Origin: Candidatus Omnitrophota bacterium
Lineage (GTDB): Bacteria; Omnitrophota; Gorgyraeia; Zapsychrales; JAHFFX01
Assembly (NCBI GenBank): GCA_023247755.1
Contig: JAHFFX010000008.1
Coordinates: forward strand, 1 to 32,196
Length of the DNA stretch: 32,196 nt
Reading direction: 5' to 3'
Made by a program: the position numbers and the translations under genes
Notes under the pieces: model-generated
What the model was told of the DNA's origin: nothing
Database searches by the model: none
Seen by the model: only the letters and a program-made list of their open reading frames with translations
Shown here: positions 9,016-18,282 of the stretch, one piece after another
How the letters are laid out: every line of letters begins with the position of its first letter
Numbering within the stretch: the first letter of the stretch is position 1

Positions 9016-10484
9016 GCAAAGAACGCCAGATCCAAAACAGTTTTATCTACCTGATCCCCACGCTGGTAGATAACCTGCTCCCGTTCCTGACCCTGCCCAT
9101 CTTTTCGCGGATCCTTCTGCCGTCGGATTACGGTCTTTTGGCCTTGGTGCAGGTGTTTGCCACCTTCGGGTGCGGATTGTCGAACCTGGCCTTGCTGGGG
9201 GTGTATGACCGAAGTTACTTTCAGTACCGGCATGATGCCCGGCAGTCGGTGCAGCTGTTGTTCTCCGTGACCGGACTGGTCGTCGTCAATTCTCTGGCGC
9301 TGCTGGCCATCACCTATTTGATCCAAAACCCCCTGTCGCGGCTTTTCACGCAATCGCCGCAGCATGGGGATCTCTTGCTCGCCGCGCTCGCGGCAGAGTG
9401 CGCGCTTTGCCTGCGACAGTATTATCTGTTCTTTTTCAAGAACCGGGAGGAGGCCAAGGTCTATGTGAAGAATTACCTGATCAGCAGCGGGCTGACGTTC
9501 GTTCTGTCGCTTCTCTTCGTGGGGGCCCTGCGGACCGGGATCATCGGGATCATTTACGGCCGGCTGATCGGCCACGGGGCGGCGCTGGTTTCGCTGCACC
9601 GCAGGGTGTTGCGCGTGGCTCCTTTTTCCTGGAGCCGGGCCATGGTGGGAGAATTGCTCAAGATCAGCCTTCCCCTGACCCCGCCGATCTTTTACAGTTC
9701 GATCTCCAAACAGTTCGATAAGTACATGCTGGGGCTGCTTTCGACGATCGACAGCGTCGGGGTCTATAGCATCGGCCAGAAGATGTCCTACATGATCTTT
9801 GTTTATATGACTTCGCTGCAGAACGTCTTTCAGCCGCAGGTGTACCAACGCATGTTCGAGCGGGAGAAGGCCGGGGAAGACGTGGGGAAATATCTCACCC
9901 CGTTCATCTACATTTCCATCTTCGTCGGTTTGCTGGTGTCGTTGTTCGCCGAGGAAGTGATCGGGCTGCTCACGCCGGTGGAGTATCACGGCGCCATTCC
10001 GGTGGTGATGATCCTCGCGATGTATTACGGGTTCCTCTTCTGGGGAAAGATCAACAGCGTCCAATTGCTGTATAAAAAGCGGACGGGGATCATGTCGTTA
10101 TTGACGTTCTTGACGATCGTTCTGAACATACTTCTGGGGATCCCCATGATCAGATATTGGGGAGCCCAGGGGGCCGCCTGGAGCATGCTCATCGTCGGCG
10201 TTCTTAGCGGAGGGGTGGCCAATGTCGTCGCCCAGAAGAGCTATCTTATTCGTTGGGAGAACGGCAAGGTCTTCGCCATCTATGCGGTGTTCTTCGGGGC
10301 TTCGCTGGTGATGGTCCTTTTTTGGAATCTCCACGTTAACCCCGTCCTCCGGGCGGTCGCCAAATTAGCCGGTCTTGCCGTGTACTTGGCCTTGGGAGTG
10401 CAATGGCACATCGTTAAGAAGAAGAACTTTGATCTGGTCTTGAGCGTTCTCCGTCTGAAGGCGCTGGCCAAGGCCGCGCCCTGA
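9012..10484 (+). CDS. wzx: Oligosaccharide flippase (Wzx-type, MOP superfamily)
   Basis: 490 aa polytopic protein; N-terminal NSFIYLIPTLVDNLLPFLTLPIFSRILLPSDYGLLAL typical of polysaccharide exporters. Confidence 0.9.
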   Translation: MSKERQIQNSFIYLIPTLVDNLLPFLTLPIFSRILLPSDYGLLALVQVFATFGCGLSNLALLGVYDRSYFQYRHDARQSVQLLFSVTGLVVVNSLALLAITYLIQNPLSRLFTQSPQHGDLLLAALAAECALCLRQYYLFFFKNREEAKVYVKNYLISSGLTFVLSLLFVGALRTGIIGIIYGRLIGHGAALVSLHRRVLRVAPFSWSRAMVGELLKISLPLTPPIFYSSISKQFDKYMLGLLSTIDSVGVYSIGQKMSYMIFVYMTSLQNVFQPQVYQRMFEREKAGEDVGKYLTPFIYISIFVGLLVSLFAEEVIGLLTPVEYHGAIPVVMILAMYYGFLFWGKINSVQLLYKKRTGIMSLLTFLTIVLNILLGIPMIRYWGAQGAAWSMLIVGVLSGGVANVVAQKSYLIRWENGKVFAIYAVFFGASLVMVLFWNLHVNPVLRAVAKLAGLAVYLALGVQWHIVKKKNFDLVLSVLRLKALAKAAP

Positions 10485-10523
10485 TCGACCGTCGGCTTCG
10501 GCGGCGTTCCTTCTCCGAACTCA

Positions 10524-12356
10524 ATGAAAGCTATGCGAAAGAATGTCATTTTCATAGATCAGGAAGCGGCGTTAAAGCGGCAGTTGCTGTCCTTGGCTAA
10601 TACCGCCGGCCCGAGAAGGCGGTATGTGCTCCTGAGCGAACCGCAGCCGAAACTCGAGCGCGGGCTTGCGGACGCCGGGTTTGTCGGGGCACAGACGCCG
10701 GAACTCCTTAAGGATCCGCGGCGATTCGTTCAGGCGTACATCGACGTCATCGGCCTGCTGGGGCGACAACAGAATAAACTGGAATGGTGGGCGACCGACA
10801 TCGCATCCAAGAACCGGTTCAATACGAAGCTGCCCGAATTATTGGAACAATTTCTGAAGGCCGCCGACGCGATCGCTCGGGAATCCGCTGATTGTCTCTT
10901 GGTCGTAGGCGCGCCCTGGCCCTTGCGGTCTTCTTTGGAAAAACTCGCCAGCCTTGGGGCCGGCGCGGGTTTACAAATTCAACGGGCCCTTCAGCGGCTG
11001 GGGTTGTGGGTCCGCGGATTCTGCCGGCGGGTCATTGTTGTGGTCTATCACGCGTTCCTGACCTGGCGTAAGGGACGTCTGGCCCGGCGCTGTCTCACAA
11101 CGAAGGTGCAGGCGCTCGACCGAAGCCGGCGCTGGTACGTCGTTAAAACCTTTTTCTACGACCATTCATTCACGAAAGCGGGGCAATACCAGGACGCTTT
11201 TTTCGGCCCGCTGCCGGATTTTCTCAAGAACCGCAAGAACGTCCTGATCGTCGGGACCGTTCTGGGGGATTTCGGGACCTGTCTTAAAGGGATCAGCGCC
11301 GGTCAGGGCACCACCCCGATCGTCCCGATCGAATATTTCATCGGATTGAAAGATCTGATAGCCGCCTGCCTGCGATTGATATTGTTCCGGGCCAGGGTCC
11401 AGGGGCCGGTCGATTTTGCCGGTTATGACGTGGGCGAAGTCGTTTCGCAGGAATTATTGAGGAGTTTCTTTAAGGTCCAGCCCTATCAGTATTTTCATTA
11501 CGCGGGCGCGGCGCGGCTCGCCCAAACCTTCCCGGTAGAGACTTTCCTGATGACTTACGAGAATAATCCTTGGGAAAAGATGTGCACCGCGGCCTTCCGG
11601 CGGTTTTCTCCTTCGACCGTTGTCCTCGGTTATCAGCATACGGTCGTTCCGCAATCCTCCGCCAATATGTTCGCGAGTGAAAGAGAAGCGAACACCGTCC
11701 CCGATGTCGACCGGATCATCACCGTCGGAGAAATTCCAAAGGAGATCATCGGGCGGTATCGGACCAGCGACAAGGTGATCGTTTCGGAAGGCTGCGCTCT
11801 GCGCTATGAATACTTGAAAGATCAGCCCGCGGCGGCCCCCGGCCGAGGCGGACGCATTCTGGTCGTGCTGGAAGGCATTTATGACGTTTACCGCATGGTC
11901 AATTATGTCCTGGAACAATTGAAAGAAGAAGCCGCCTGGGAGGTGGTCATCCGGACCCATCCGGTCCTGCCGTTAGAGAGGATCCGTTCCCAGTTGCGGG
12001 TGGACCCCAACAGCCTGGCGCACGTGAAGATCTCCAGGAATCTCCAGGTCAAGGCCGATATCGAGTGGGCGGACATCGTTATCTATTGGGGAACGACCGT
12101 GGCCTTGGAAGCCTTGAGCCTGGGCAAGCCCCTGATCCATTTTGATATGGGGGGCGTCCTCAGCTATGATCCGTTGTTCGAATGCCCGCACCTTAAGTGG
12201 AAGGTCACACCCAACGATTCCTTGCCCCAGCGGATCCGCGAGATCTTCGCCTTGCCGCGGGAAGAATTTTGCCGGCAACAGGCGCAGGCCAAGGCCTATA
12301 TGGAACGCTATTTTCATCCCGTTTCCGAGGCCGGTCTGGCGAAGTTCCTGGGCTGA
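10524..12356 (+). CDS. Surface carbohydrate biosynthesis protein, GT-B-like (possibly related to the TIGR04326/LIC_13510-type family)
   Basis: VLGYQHTVVP, WEVVIRTHPV, ADIVIYWGTTVALEALSLGKPLIHFD read as a GT-B C-terminal domain; family assignment is by eye and tentative. Confidence 0.6.
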   Translation: MKAMRKNVIFIDQEAALKRQLLSLANTAGPRRRYVLLSEPQPKLERGLADAGFVGAQTPELLKDPRRFVQAYIDVIGLLGRQQNKLEWWATDIASKNRFNTKLPELLEQFLKAADAIARESADCLLVVGAPWPLRSSLEKLASLGAGAGLQIQRALQRLGLWVRGFCRRVIVVVYHAFLTWRKGRLARRCLTTKVQALDRSRRWYVVKTFFYDHSFTKAGQYQDAFFGPLPDFLKNRKNVLIVGTVLGDFGTCLKGISAGQGTTPIVPIEYFIGLKDLIAACLRLILFRARVQGPVDFAGYDVGEVVSQELLRSFFKVQPYQYFHYAGAARLAQTFPVETFLMTYENNPWEKMCTAAFRRFSPSTVVLGYQHTVVPQSSANMFASEREANTVPDVDRIITVGEIPKEIIGRYRTSDKVIVSEGCALRYEYLKDQPAAAPGRGGRILVVLEGIYDVYRMVNYVLEQLKEEAAWEVVIRTHPVLPLERIRSQLRVDPNSLAHVKISRNLQVKADIEWADIVIYWGTTVALEALSLGKPLIHFDMGGVLSYDPLFECPHLKWKVTPNDSLPQRIREIFALPREEFCRQQAQAKAYMERYFHPVSEAGLAKFLG

Positions 12357-12385
12357 CCCGGCCAGCCCGCGGGCAAGCCCAACAA

Positions 12386-12414
12386 TTGATTATTCAAGGC
12401 GATTCTGGTACAAT
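12386..12414 (+). promoter_or_regulatory. Candidate sigma70 promoter with extended -10
   Basis: TTGATT (12386-12391), 17-bp spacer, TACAAT (12409-12414) preceded by TGg (12406-12408); about 60 bp upstream of ATG 12474. Confidence 0.6.
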
Positions 12415-12473
12415 AAAAACCAATTTTTCCAGAAGGAATCTTGGTCTCTATCAAGGAGTTAGGGAATCTTTCT

Positions 12474-13529
12474 ATGTCATCTGCCGCTAAAAAGTACCGC
12501 TGTGGGATCATCGGATACGGTTACATGGGCAAGATCCGCCAGGCCGTGATCGAACGCCATCCGCAATTGGAGCTGGCCGGTATCTTGGATCCCGAGGAAC
12601 AAGCGAAACCCCAGTCCGGAGACGCGCGTTTCTTTTCTTCCTTCGATGAACTTATCCGGCAGGTCGATATCGTTTTTGTCTGCACCCCCAACAGCTTTTC
12701 CCCCGATTTTTGCGTCCGCAGCCTGAATGCGGGCAAGCATGTCTTTTGCGAGAAACCTCCGGGCCGCAACCTCAGCGATATCCGCAGGATACGTGAGGCG
12801 GAAACCGGCGAGGTGAAGCTCATGTTCGGGTTCAATCACCGTTTCCATCCCGGCATTCTCAAGGCCAAGTCCCTGGTGGCCGGCGGCCGCATGGGGAACA
12901 TCATCACGTTGCGCGGCGTTTACGGAAAATCCGGCGGGAAGAACTTCCAGAAATCCTGGCGCAACGACAAGGCGATCTCGGGCGGCGGGATCCTCCTCGA
13001 TCAGGGGATCCATATGCTGGACCTTTTTTGCCATTTTTGCGGCGACTTTGAAAACGTGAAATGTTTTGCCAACAACACTTACTGGAAATTTGACCTCGAG
13101 GACAACGCCGTCGTCATTCTGCAGAACAAGGCGACCCAGATCGCCTGCTGCACGTCCTCGGCGACCTTATGGAAGCACACGTTCTTTCTGCACCTGACGC
13201 TGGAAGAAGGGTACCTCGTCGTCGAAGGGCTGCTTTCCAAGACCGGCAGTTATGGCCGGGAGAAGCTGATCGTCGGCAAGCGGCAATTCGAGGATGAGGC
13301 CGACGCCCTGGGCAATCCTTCGGAAGAGGTGACCTATTTCGACCGGGACCTTTCCTGGGACCTGGAGGTGGAGGAGTTCGTCAAGTGCATCGAGGAGAAC
13401 CGCAAGGTCACCCTCAGTTCTTCCGCGGACGCGCTCAAGGTGATGGAGATCATCGAACGGGCTTATGCGGATGCGGGTTTAAGCGCCCAAGAAGGGAATT
13501 ATAATGAAGAACATTGTCGTATTCGATGA
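12474..13529 (+). CDS. Gfo/Idh/MocA-family oxidoreductase
   Basis: CGIIGYGYMGKIR Rossmann motif, HVFCEKPPGRN (EKP), SGGGILLDQGIHMLDL. ATG 12474 preferred over 12441. Confidence 0.92.
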   Translation: MSSAAKKYRCGIIGYGYMGKIRQAVIERHPQLELAGILDPEEQAKPQSGDARFFSSFDELIRQVDIVFVCTPNSFSPDFCVRSLNAGKHVFCEKPPGRNLSDIRRIREAETGEVKLMFGFNHRFHPGILKAKSLVAGGRMGNIITLRGVYGKSGGKNFQKSWRNDKAISGGGILLDQGIHMLDLFCHFCGDFENVKCFANNTYWKFDLEDNAVVILQNKATQIACCTSSATLWKHTFFLHLTLEEGYLVVEGLLSKTGSYGREKLIVGKRQFEDEADALGNPSEEVTYFDRDLSWDLEVEEFVKCIEENRKVTLSSSADALKVMEIIERAYADAGLSAQEGNYNEEHCRIR

Positions 13530-14520
13530 GTATCAAGAGGGCGACCTCAAGCCCTCGGGGCTTTTGCACAAGTATATCGAGCTGACCGGGATCGACGTCG
13601 AGAAGTATTTTCTGAAAGCCCAGAAACTTGAGGCCTGCAGCTGCCCGGCGTGTTTCCATTCCCGCAGCGCCGCCGCCTTCGGGAAGTTCGGGCTCGGTTA
13701 TCAGGAATGCGGCGCCTGTCACACGTTATTTGTTTCGCCGCGCCCGAGCGACCACGCTTTGAACGAATTCTATCGCAGCGCTCCCTCGCGGATCTTCTGG
13801 CGCGAGGAACTGTCCCGCGCCACCAGCCAAAAGCGCAACGAGAAGATCGTCCAGCCCCGCTTTCAGTGGATCCTCGATTCCACCCGGGAGTATCATCCCC
13901 GCGCCCGGCACCTGGCGGACATCAACACGAATCAATTCGCTTATATCGAAGAGATCGCCCGCGTCGAGGATTTCGACCAGAAGACCCTGGTGTCGCCTTT
14001 CCTGGGGCCGGCGGAGCTTAAGACGCTGCGGGGGGTGGAGATCGTCCCGGGACCGTGGTGGGAGGCGGGACTGAAGAACGTCGTGGACGTCGTTACGCTG
14101 TTCGAGGTCGCGGACCACACGGCGGATCCGGAGGCGCTGTTCAAAAAGGTACGCGAGATGCTCAAGCCCGGCGGCCTGGTTTTCATGACGGCCATCGTCG
14201 CTTCGGGATTTGACGTCCAGGTGCTTTGGGAAAAAGCGGAGAACCTGTACCCGCCGGACCGGCTGAATGTTTTTACCGTCGATGGCTTGAAGATCCTGTT
14301 CGAGAGGCTTGGCTTTGAGTGCCTTGAATTGAGCACGCCCGGGGTCCTGGATGTTGACATCGTCCTGAAGGCCCTCAAGGAGAACCCCGGGATCCCGCTG
14401 CCGCGTTTCGTGCGCGGCCTGCTCGAGCATAAAGATCCCGAGATCAAACGGGCCTTTCAGGAGTTCTTGCAGACGGGCCTGATGAGTTCTTACAGCCGGA
14501 TCATTCTTAGGAAGAAATAA
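13504..14520 (+). CDS. Zinc-ribbon plus SAM-methyltransferase-like protein with degenerate motif I
   Basis: CSCPACFHS...YQECGACHTLFVSPRP zinc ribbon; DVVTLFEVADHTADPEALFKKVREMLKPGGLVFM methyltransferase core. Confidence 0.75.
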   Translation: MKNIVVFDEYQEGDLKPSGLLHKYIELTGIDVEKYFLKAQKLEACSCPACFHSRSAAAFGKFGLGYQECGACHTLFVSPRPSDHALNEFYRSAPSRIFWREELSRATSQKRNEKIVQPRFQWILDSTREYHPRARHLADINTNQFAYIEEIARVEDFDQKTLVSPFLGPAELKTLRGVEIVPGPWWEAGLKNVVDVVTLFEVADHTADPEALFKKVREMLKPGGLVFMTAIVASGFDVQVLWEKAENLYPPDRLNVFTVDGLKILFERLGFECLELSTPGVLDVDIVLKALKENPGIPLPRFVRGLLEHKDPEIKRAFQEFLQTGLMSSYSRIILRKK

Positions 14521-14549
14521 GCCAACGAAGAAAAAGAAAGAGGAATGTC

Positions 14550-15170
14550 ATGTCGCATGTGGAGCAATATATCCGGGATGCCATCACGATCCTGGAAGGG
14601 ATGGACCCTTTACCGATCGACAAGATCGTGAAGCTGCTTTTGGAGATCCGTGAGAAGAAGGGACGGTTGTTCTTTCTGGGGGTGGGCGGCAGCGCCGGCA
14701 ACTGTTCGCACGCCGTCAATGATTTCCGCAAGATCGGCGGTTTCGAAGCGTACACTCCGGTGGACAATGTCTCGGAGCTCACGGCGCGCACCAACGATGA
14801 AGGCTGGGAAACGGTATTCGCCGGATGGCTCAAGACTTCGGGGTTGAACGAGAAGGACGGCGTGTTCGTTTTTTCGGTGGGGGGAGGCAGCAAGGAAAAG
14901 AACATCAGCGCCAATCTGGTGTACGCACTGGAATACGCCCGGCAGCAAAAGGCGAAGATTTTCGGAGTGGTGGGCCGCGACGGTGGATTTACCGCCAAGG
15001 TGGCGGATGTCTGCGTCATCGTTCCGCCGGTAAATCCGGCGACGGTCACGCCGCACGCGGAAAGTTTTGCGGTCCTGGTCTGGCACCTGATCGTTTCCGA
15101 CCCCCGGATCATGCAAATGCGCAACAAGTGGGAATCCACCGAGGCGAAGCAAGCGGCGACTAAAGTTTAA
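14550..15170 (+). CDS. SIS-domain phosphosugar isomerase (GmhA-like)
   Basis: LFFLGVGGSAGNCSHAVNDFRKI, FSVGGGSKEKNIS, TPHAESFAVLVWHLI. Confidence 0.85.
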   Translation: MSHVEQYIRDAITILEGMDPLPIDKIVKLLLEIREKKGRLFFLGVGGSAGNCSHAVNDFRKIGGFEAYTPVDNVSELTARTNDEGWETVFAGWLKTSGLNEKDGVFVFSVGGGSKEKNISANLVYALEYARQQKAKIFGVVGRDGGFTAKVADVCVIVPPVNPATVTPHAESFAVLVWHLIVSDPRIMQMRNKWESTEAKQAATKV

Positions 15171-15199
15171 GCGAACTTGAAATCAATTTGGAGAGACCT

Positions 15200-15922
15200 A
15201 TGGCAATTTTTTTGGACACCGGCAAGATCAGCGACATCGAAAAATATCTCAAGATGGGCATTATCCGCGGAGTGACGACCAACCCCACCATCCTTTTGAA
15301 AGAAGGGATCACCGGCGGCATGAAAGGCATCAAGGACCGCACGATCAAGATCGCGGAGTTGATCGACCCCTATCCTTTGTCCGTCGAGGTGACGACCAAC
15401 GACCGGGAAGGGATGTTCCGGCAGGCCAAGGACATCGCCCGCTGGGCCAAGAACATCGTCGTCAAGATCACGATCCACGGCCCGAAAGGGGAACTCGACA
15501 ACCTGGAAGTGGTCCACGAACTGGAAACCAAGCACGATATCCGCATCAACGTGACGGCCATGATGAGCGCCCAGCAATGTTTCCTGGCGGCCATGGCCGG
15601 AGCGTCCTACGTTTCCCTGCTGGGCGGTCGCGTCAATAACATGGGTTACAACGTGATCGAGGACATCAAGTGCCTGCGCTCTCTGTTGGATACCTACAAA
15701 CTCAAGGCGCAGATCATCCTGGCCTCGACCCGCGAAGTGCTCAACGTCATCGAATGGCTGCGCGCCGGGGCGCATATCGTGACCGTTGTCCCGTCCTTCC
15801 TGGATGGAATGATCATCCATCCTTATTCCAAGGAAACGGTCCAGATGTTCTTGGATGATGCGGCCCGGGGGGAGATCAAGGCAGAGCCGCTGGCCGTGGC
15901 CCGGAAAAAGGGGAAAGCATGA
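15200..15922 (+). CDS. Transaldolase / fructose-6-phosphate aldolase-like protein
   Basis: MAIFLDTGKISDIEKYL...GVTTNPTILLKEG; candidate Schiff-base Lys in NIVVKITIHG; NVTAMMSAQQCFLAAMAGASYVSLLGGRV. ATG 15200 has ggagag upstream. Confidence 0.88.
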   Translation: MAIFLDTGKISDIEKYLKMGIIRGVTTNPTILLKEGITGGMKGIKDRTIKIAELIDPYPLSVEVTTNDREGMFRQAKDIARWAKNIVVKITIHGPKGELDNLEVVHELETKHDIRINVTAMMSAQQCFLAAMAGASYVSLLGGRVNNMGYNVIEDIKCLRSLLDTYKLKAQIILASTREVLNVIEWLRAGAHIVTVVPSFLDGMIIHPYSKETVQMFLDDAARGEIKAEPLAVARKKGKA

Positions 15923-16710
15923 AGGACCTTATTTCCCGGCGTCTGGCCTTGCGTACGAAGTTCAAAAGGAATCAGCGGATCTTCGGGGCGTGGACATCCT
16001 TCGCCCATCCTTCGATCAGCGAGATCTTCGCCGGCGCCGGCGTCGATTTCGTCGGCATCGACATCGAACACAGCACGATCAGCCAGGAACAATCCCAGCG
16101 CATCATCGCCGCCTGTCAGGCGAGCCGCACGCCGTGCCTGCCGCGGGTCGCTTCCCACAACATGGAAATGATCAAGCGGCTCCTTGATTCCGGGGCGGAC
16201 GGCATCATCGTGCCGATGGTCAATAATCTTTCCGAGGCCGAGGAGATCGTCTCCTGGGTCAAGTATTCCCCCGTCGGTAAACGCAGTTTCGGGGTGGCGA
16301 GGGCCCAGGGCTACGGCAAGAATTTCGATGAATATACCCGCAGTTGGAACAGGTCCTCAACGCTCATTATCCAGATCGAGTCGATGGAAGGGGTGGAGAA
16401 CATCGAACAGATCCTTTCCCTTGCCGAGATCGACGGTGTGATGGTGGGGCCGTATGACCTTTCCGGTTCGTTGCGCATTCCGGGCCAGCTGGACCACCCG
16501 AAGGTGAAGGCGGCGTGTCAGCGGGTCATCAAGGCGTGTACCGCGCTGGGGAAATCCTGCGGCACCCAGCTCATCGAGCCCGACGAGCCGGGCATCCGCC
16601 GGGCCTTCAATTCGGGATTCAACTTTGTGGTGCTGGCCTCCGATGTGTTCATTCTTTGGAAATGGGCCGAGCGGATGCAAAACAACATCAAGCGTTTCAG
16701 AAAAGCTTAG
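15919..16710 (+). CDS. HpcH/HpaI-family (class II pyruvate-type) aldolase
   Basis: FVGIDIEHST, ADGIIVPMVNNLSEAEEIV, IIQIESMEGVENIEQIL, VMVGPYDLSGSL align by eye with HpaI active-site motifs; ATGA overlap with 15200 gene. Confidence 0.9.
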   Translation: MKDLISRRLALRTKFKRNQRIFGAWTSFAHPSISEIFAGAGVDFVGIDIEHSTISQEQSQRIIAACQASRTPCLPRVASHNMEMIKRLLDSGADGIIVPMVNNLSEAEEIVSWVKYSPVGKRSFGVARAQGYGKNFDEYTRSWNRSSTLIIQIESMEGVENIEQILSLAEIDGVMVGPYDLSGSLRIPGQLDHPKVKAACQRVIKACTALGKSCGTQLIEPDEPGIRRAFNSGFNFVVLASDVFILWKWAERMQNNIKRFRKA

Positions 16711-16714
16711 CCCC

Positions 16715-17380
16715 ATGAGTTTCAAGGTCGTGGTTCTCGATTTTGATGGTGTCATCGTCGATTCCGTGGGCATCAAGGACGATGCCTTCCGGGCGCTTTT
16801 TGCGGACCGGCCGGATGAGCTCGATGCGATCATGTCTTATCATCGCGCCAACAACGCCACGATCCGTTTCGAAAAATTCAAATTTATCACCGAGAACATA
16901 CTGCGGCAGCCCTTCAGCGAAACGGCCCAAGAGAAGCTTAACGTGCGGTATTCGCAATTCGTCGTTGAGAAAATAATCGCTTGTCCGTTCATCGAGGGCG
17001 CGCCGGATTTTCTGGAACATTTTAGCAAGCGAAGTTCTCTGTACCTGGCTTCGATCAATCCCAAGGAGGAGCTGGCCGGGATCCTTAAGGCCAGGGAGCT
17101 CGGGAAATACTTCAAGTCGGTCTACGCGCATCCTTGGCCAAAGGCCGATGCCTTGCGCGACATCCTGCAGAAGGAGAATATAGCGGCCTGCGACGCGGTT
17201 TTTATCGGGGACAGTCCCGAAGATCATGCGGCGGCCGTTTCGGCCGGGATTCATTTTATCGGCCGGGATGACGGCAAGCGGTTTACGGGTCTTCCGGTCC
17301 GCTGCTATCAAAGCCTGAATGAAGTTCGAAAGCACATGGAAACGATCGTCTCCGAATCTTCTGCGGGAAAAATGCGATGA
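16715..17380 (+). CDS. HAD-superfamily hydrolase (phosphatase)
   Basis: VVLDFDGVIVDS motif I; DAVFIGDSPEDHAAAVSAG motif IV. Confidence 0.9.
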   Translation: MSFKVVVLDFDGVIVDSVGIKDDAFRALFADRPDELDAIMSYHRANNATIRFEKFKFITENILRQPFSETAQEKLNVRYSQFVVEKIIACPFIEGAPDFLEHFSKRSSLYLASINPKEELAGILKARELGKYFKSVYAHPWPKADALRDILQKENIAACDAVFIGDSPEDHAAAVSAGIHFIGRDDGKRFTGLPVRCYQSLNEVRKHMETIVSESSAGKMR

Positions 17381-18159
17381 ACGGATATCTCTCAAAAGTT
17401 TTCAGCCTCAAAGGCAAGGTCGCGGCAGTGATCGGCGGGGCGGGGCATCTGTGCAGCGAAATGGCCTTGGGGCTGGCCTCAGCCGGAGCTTCCGTCGCCA
17501 TTCTGGACCGCAATGAAGCACCGATGCGTTCCGTGGCGCGCGCGATCCATCGCAAGACCGCCGGCAAAGTGCTGACCTATACGTTCGATGCGTCCGAGAA
17601 AGCGGGCCATGAAGCGGCCCTGGATGCCGTGCTCAAGGACTTGCGGCACGTCGATATCCTTATCAATGGGGCCGGGATCAACGCCCCGACCCCGTTCTTT
17701 GACATTTCCGTTGATGAATGGCAGGCGATCCTGGACAGCCACATCACGGCGACGTTCCTCGCCTGCCAGGTCTTTGGCCGGCATATGGTGAAGCGCCGGC
17801 GGGGATCGATCATCAACCTGTCTTCCGCATCTTCCGGCCCGCCGTTATCCAAGGCGTTCACCTATTCGGTGGCCAAGGCCGGCGTCAAGAACCTGACCCA
17901 GAACCTCGCGCGGGAATGGGCGCCCTATAATGTGCGGGTCAATGCCTTGCGCCCCGGATTCTTCCCGACGGCGTGGAGCATGAAGAATTTCATCGATAAG
18001 AAAAGGGAGCGGGCGATCCTGGGCCATACGCCGATGGGGCGATACGGCCGGCCGGAGGAATTGGTGGGCGCCGTATTGTGGCTCTCCTCGGATTCGGCCA
18101 GTTTTGTCACCGGTTCCGAGATCGCCGTCGATGGCGGGTTTACGTGTATGACAATTTAG
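17377..18159 (+). CDS. SDR-family oxidoreductase (gluconate 5-dehydrogenase / mannonate oxidoreductase-like)
   Basis: AAVIGGAGHLCSEMA, INGAGIN, YSVAK, VNALRPGFFPT, FVTGSEIAVDGGF; ATGA overlap with HAD gene. Confidence 0.88.
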   Translation: MNGYLSKVFSLKGKVAAVIGGAGHLCSEMALGLASAGASVAILDRNEAPMRSVARAIHRKTAGKVLTYTFDASEKAGHEAALDAVLKDLRHVDILINGAGINAPTPFFDISVDEWQAILDSHITATFLACQVFGRHMVKRRRGSIINLSSASSGPPLSKAFTYSVAKAGVKNLTQNLAREWAPYNVRVNALRPGFFPTAWSMKNFIDKKRERAILGHTPMGRYGRPEELVGAVLWLSSDSASFVTGSEIAVDGGFTCMTI

Positions 18160-18186
18160 TGTCAAGTGTCAGGTGTTAAGTGTCAA
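18159..18186 (+). repeat. Four degenerate heptamers GTGTCAA-GTGTCAG-GTGTTAA-GTGTCAA, inverted relative to the array at 18220-18282
   Basis: Direct reading; unit 3 is the exact reverse complement of TTAACAC; the first unit begins on the last base of the SDR stop codon. Confidence 0.9.
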
Positions 18187-18219
18187 GAGCGTTCCGGTAG
18201 CTCATGACAAAAGTTTTTC

Positions 18220-18282
18220 TTAACACTTAACACTTAACACTTAACACTTAACACTTAACACTTAACACTTAACACTTAACAC
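18220..18282 (+). repeat. Tandem array of nine perfect TTAACAC heptamers
   Basis: Direct count of nine identical contiguous units; array ends 3 nt before ATG 18286. Confidence 0.97.

Noticed and set aside
12350-12368. GGGCTG-acccggc-CAGCCC hairpin after the 12356 stop as a terminator
   Set aside because: Short stem and no following T-tract; not sufficient to call an intrinsic terminator.
18159-18282. Possible CRISPR array
   Set aside because: Units are contiguous 7-mers with no spacers and there are no cas genes; it is a short tandem repeat.
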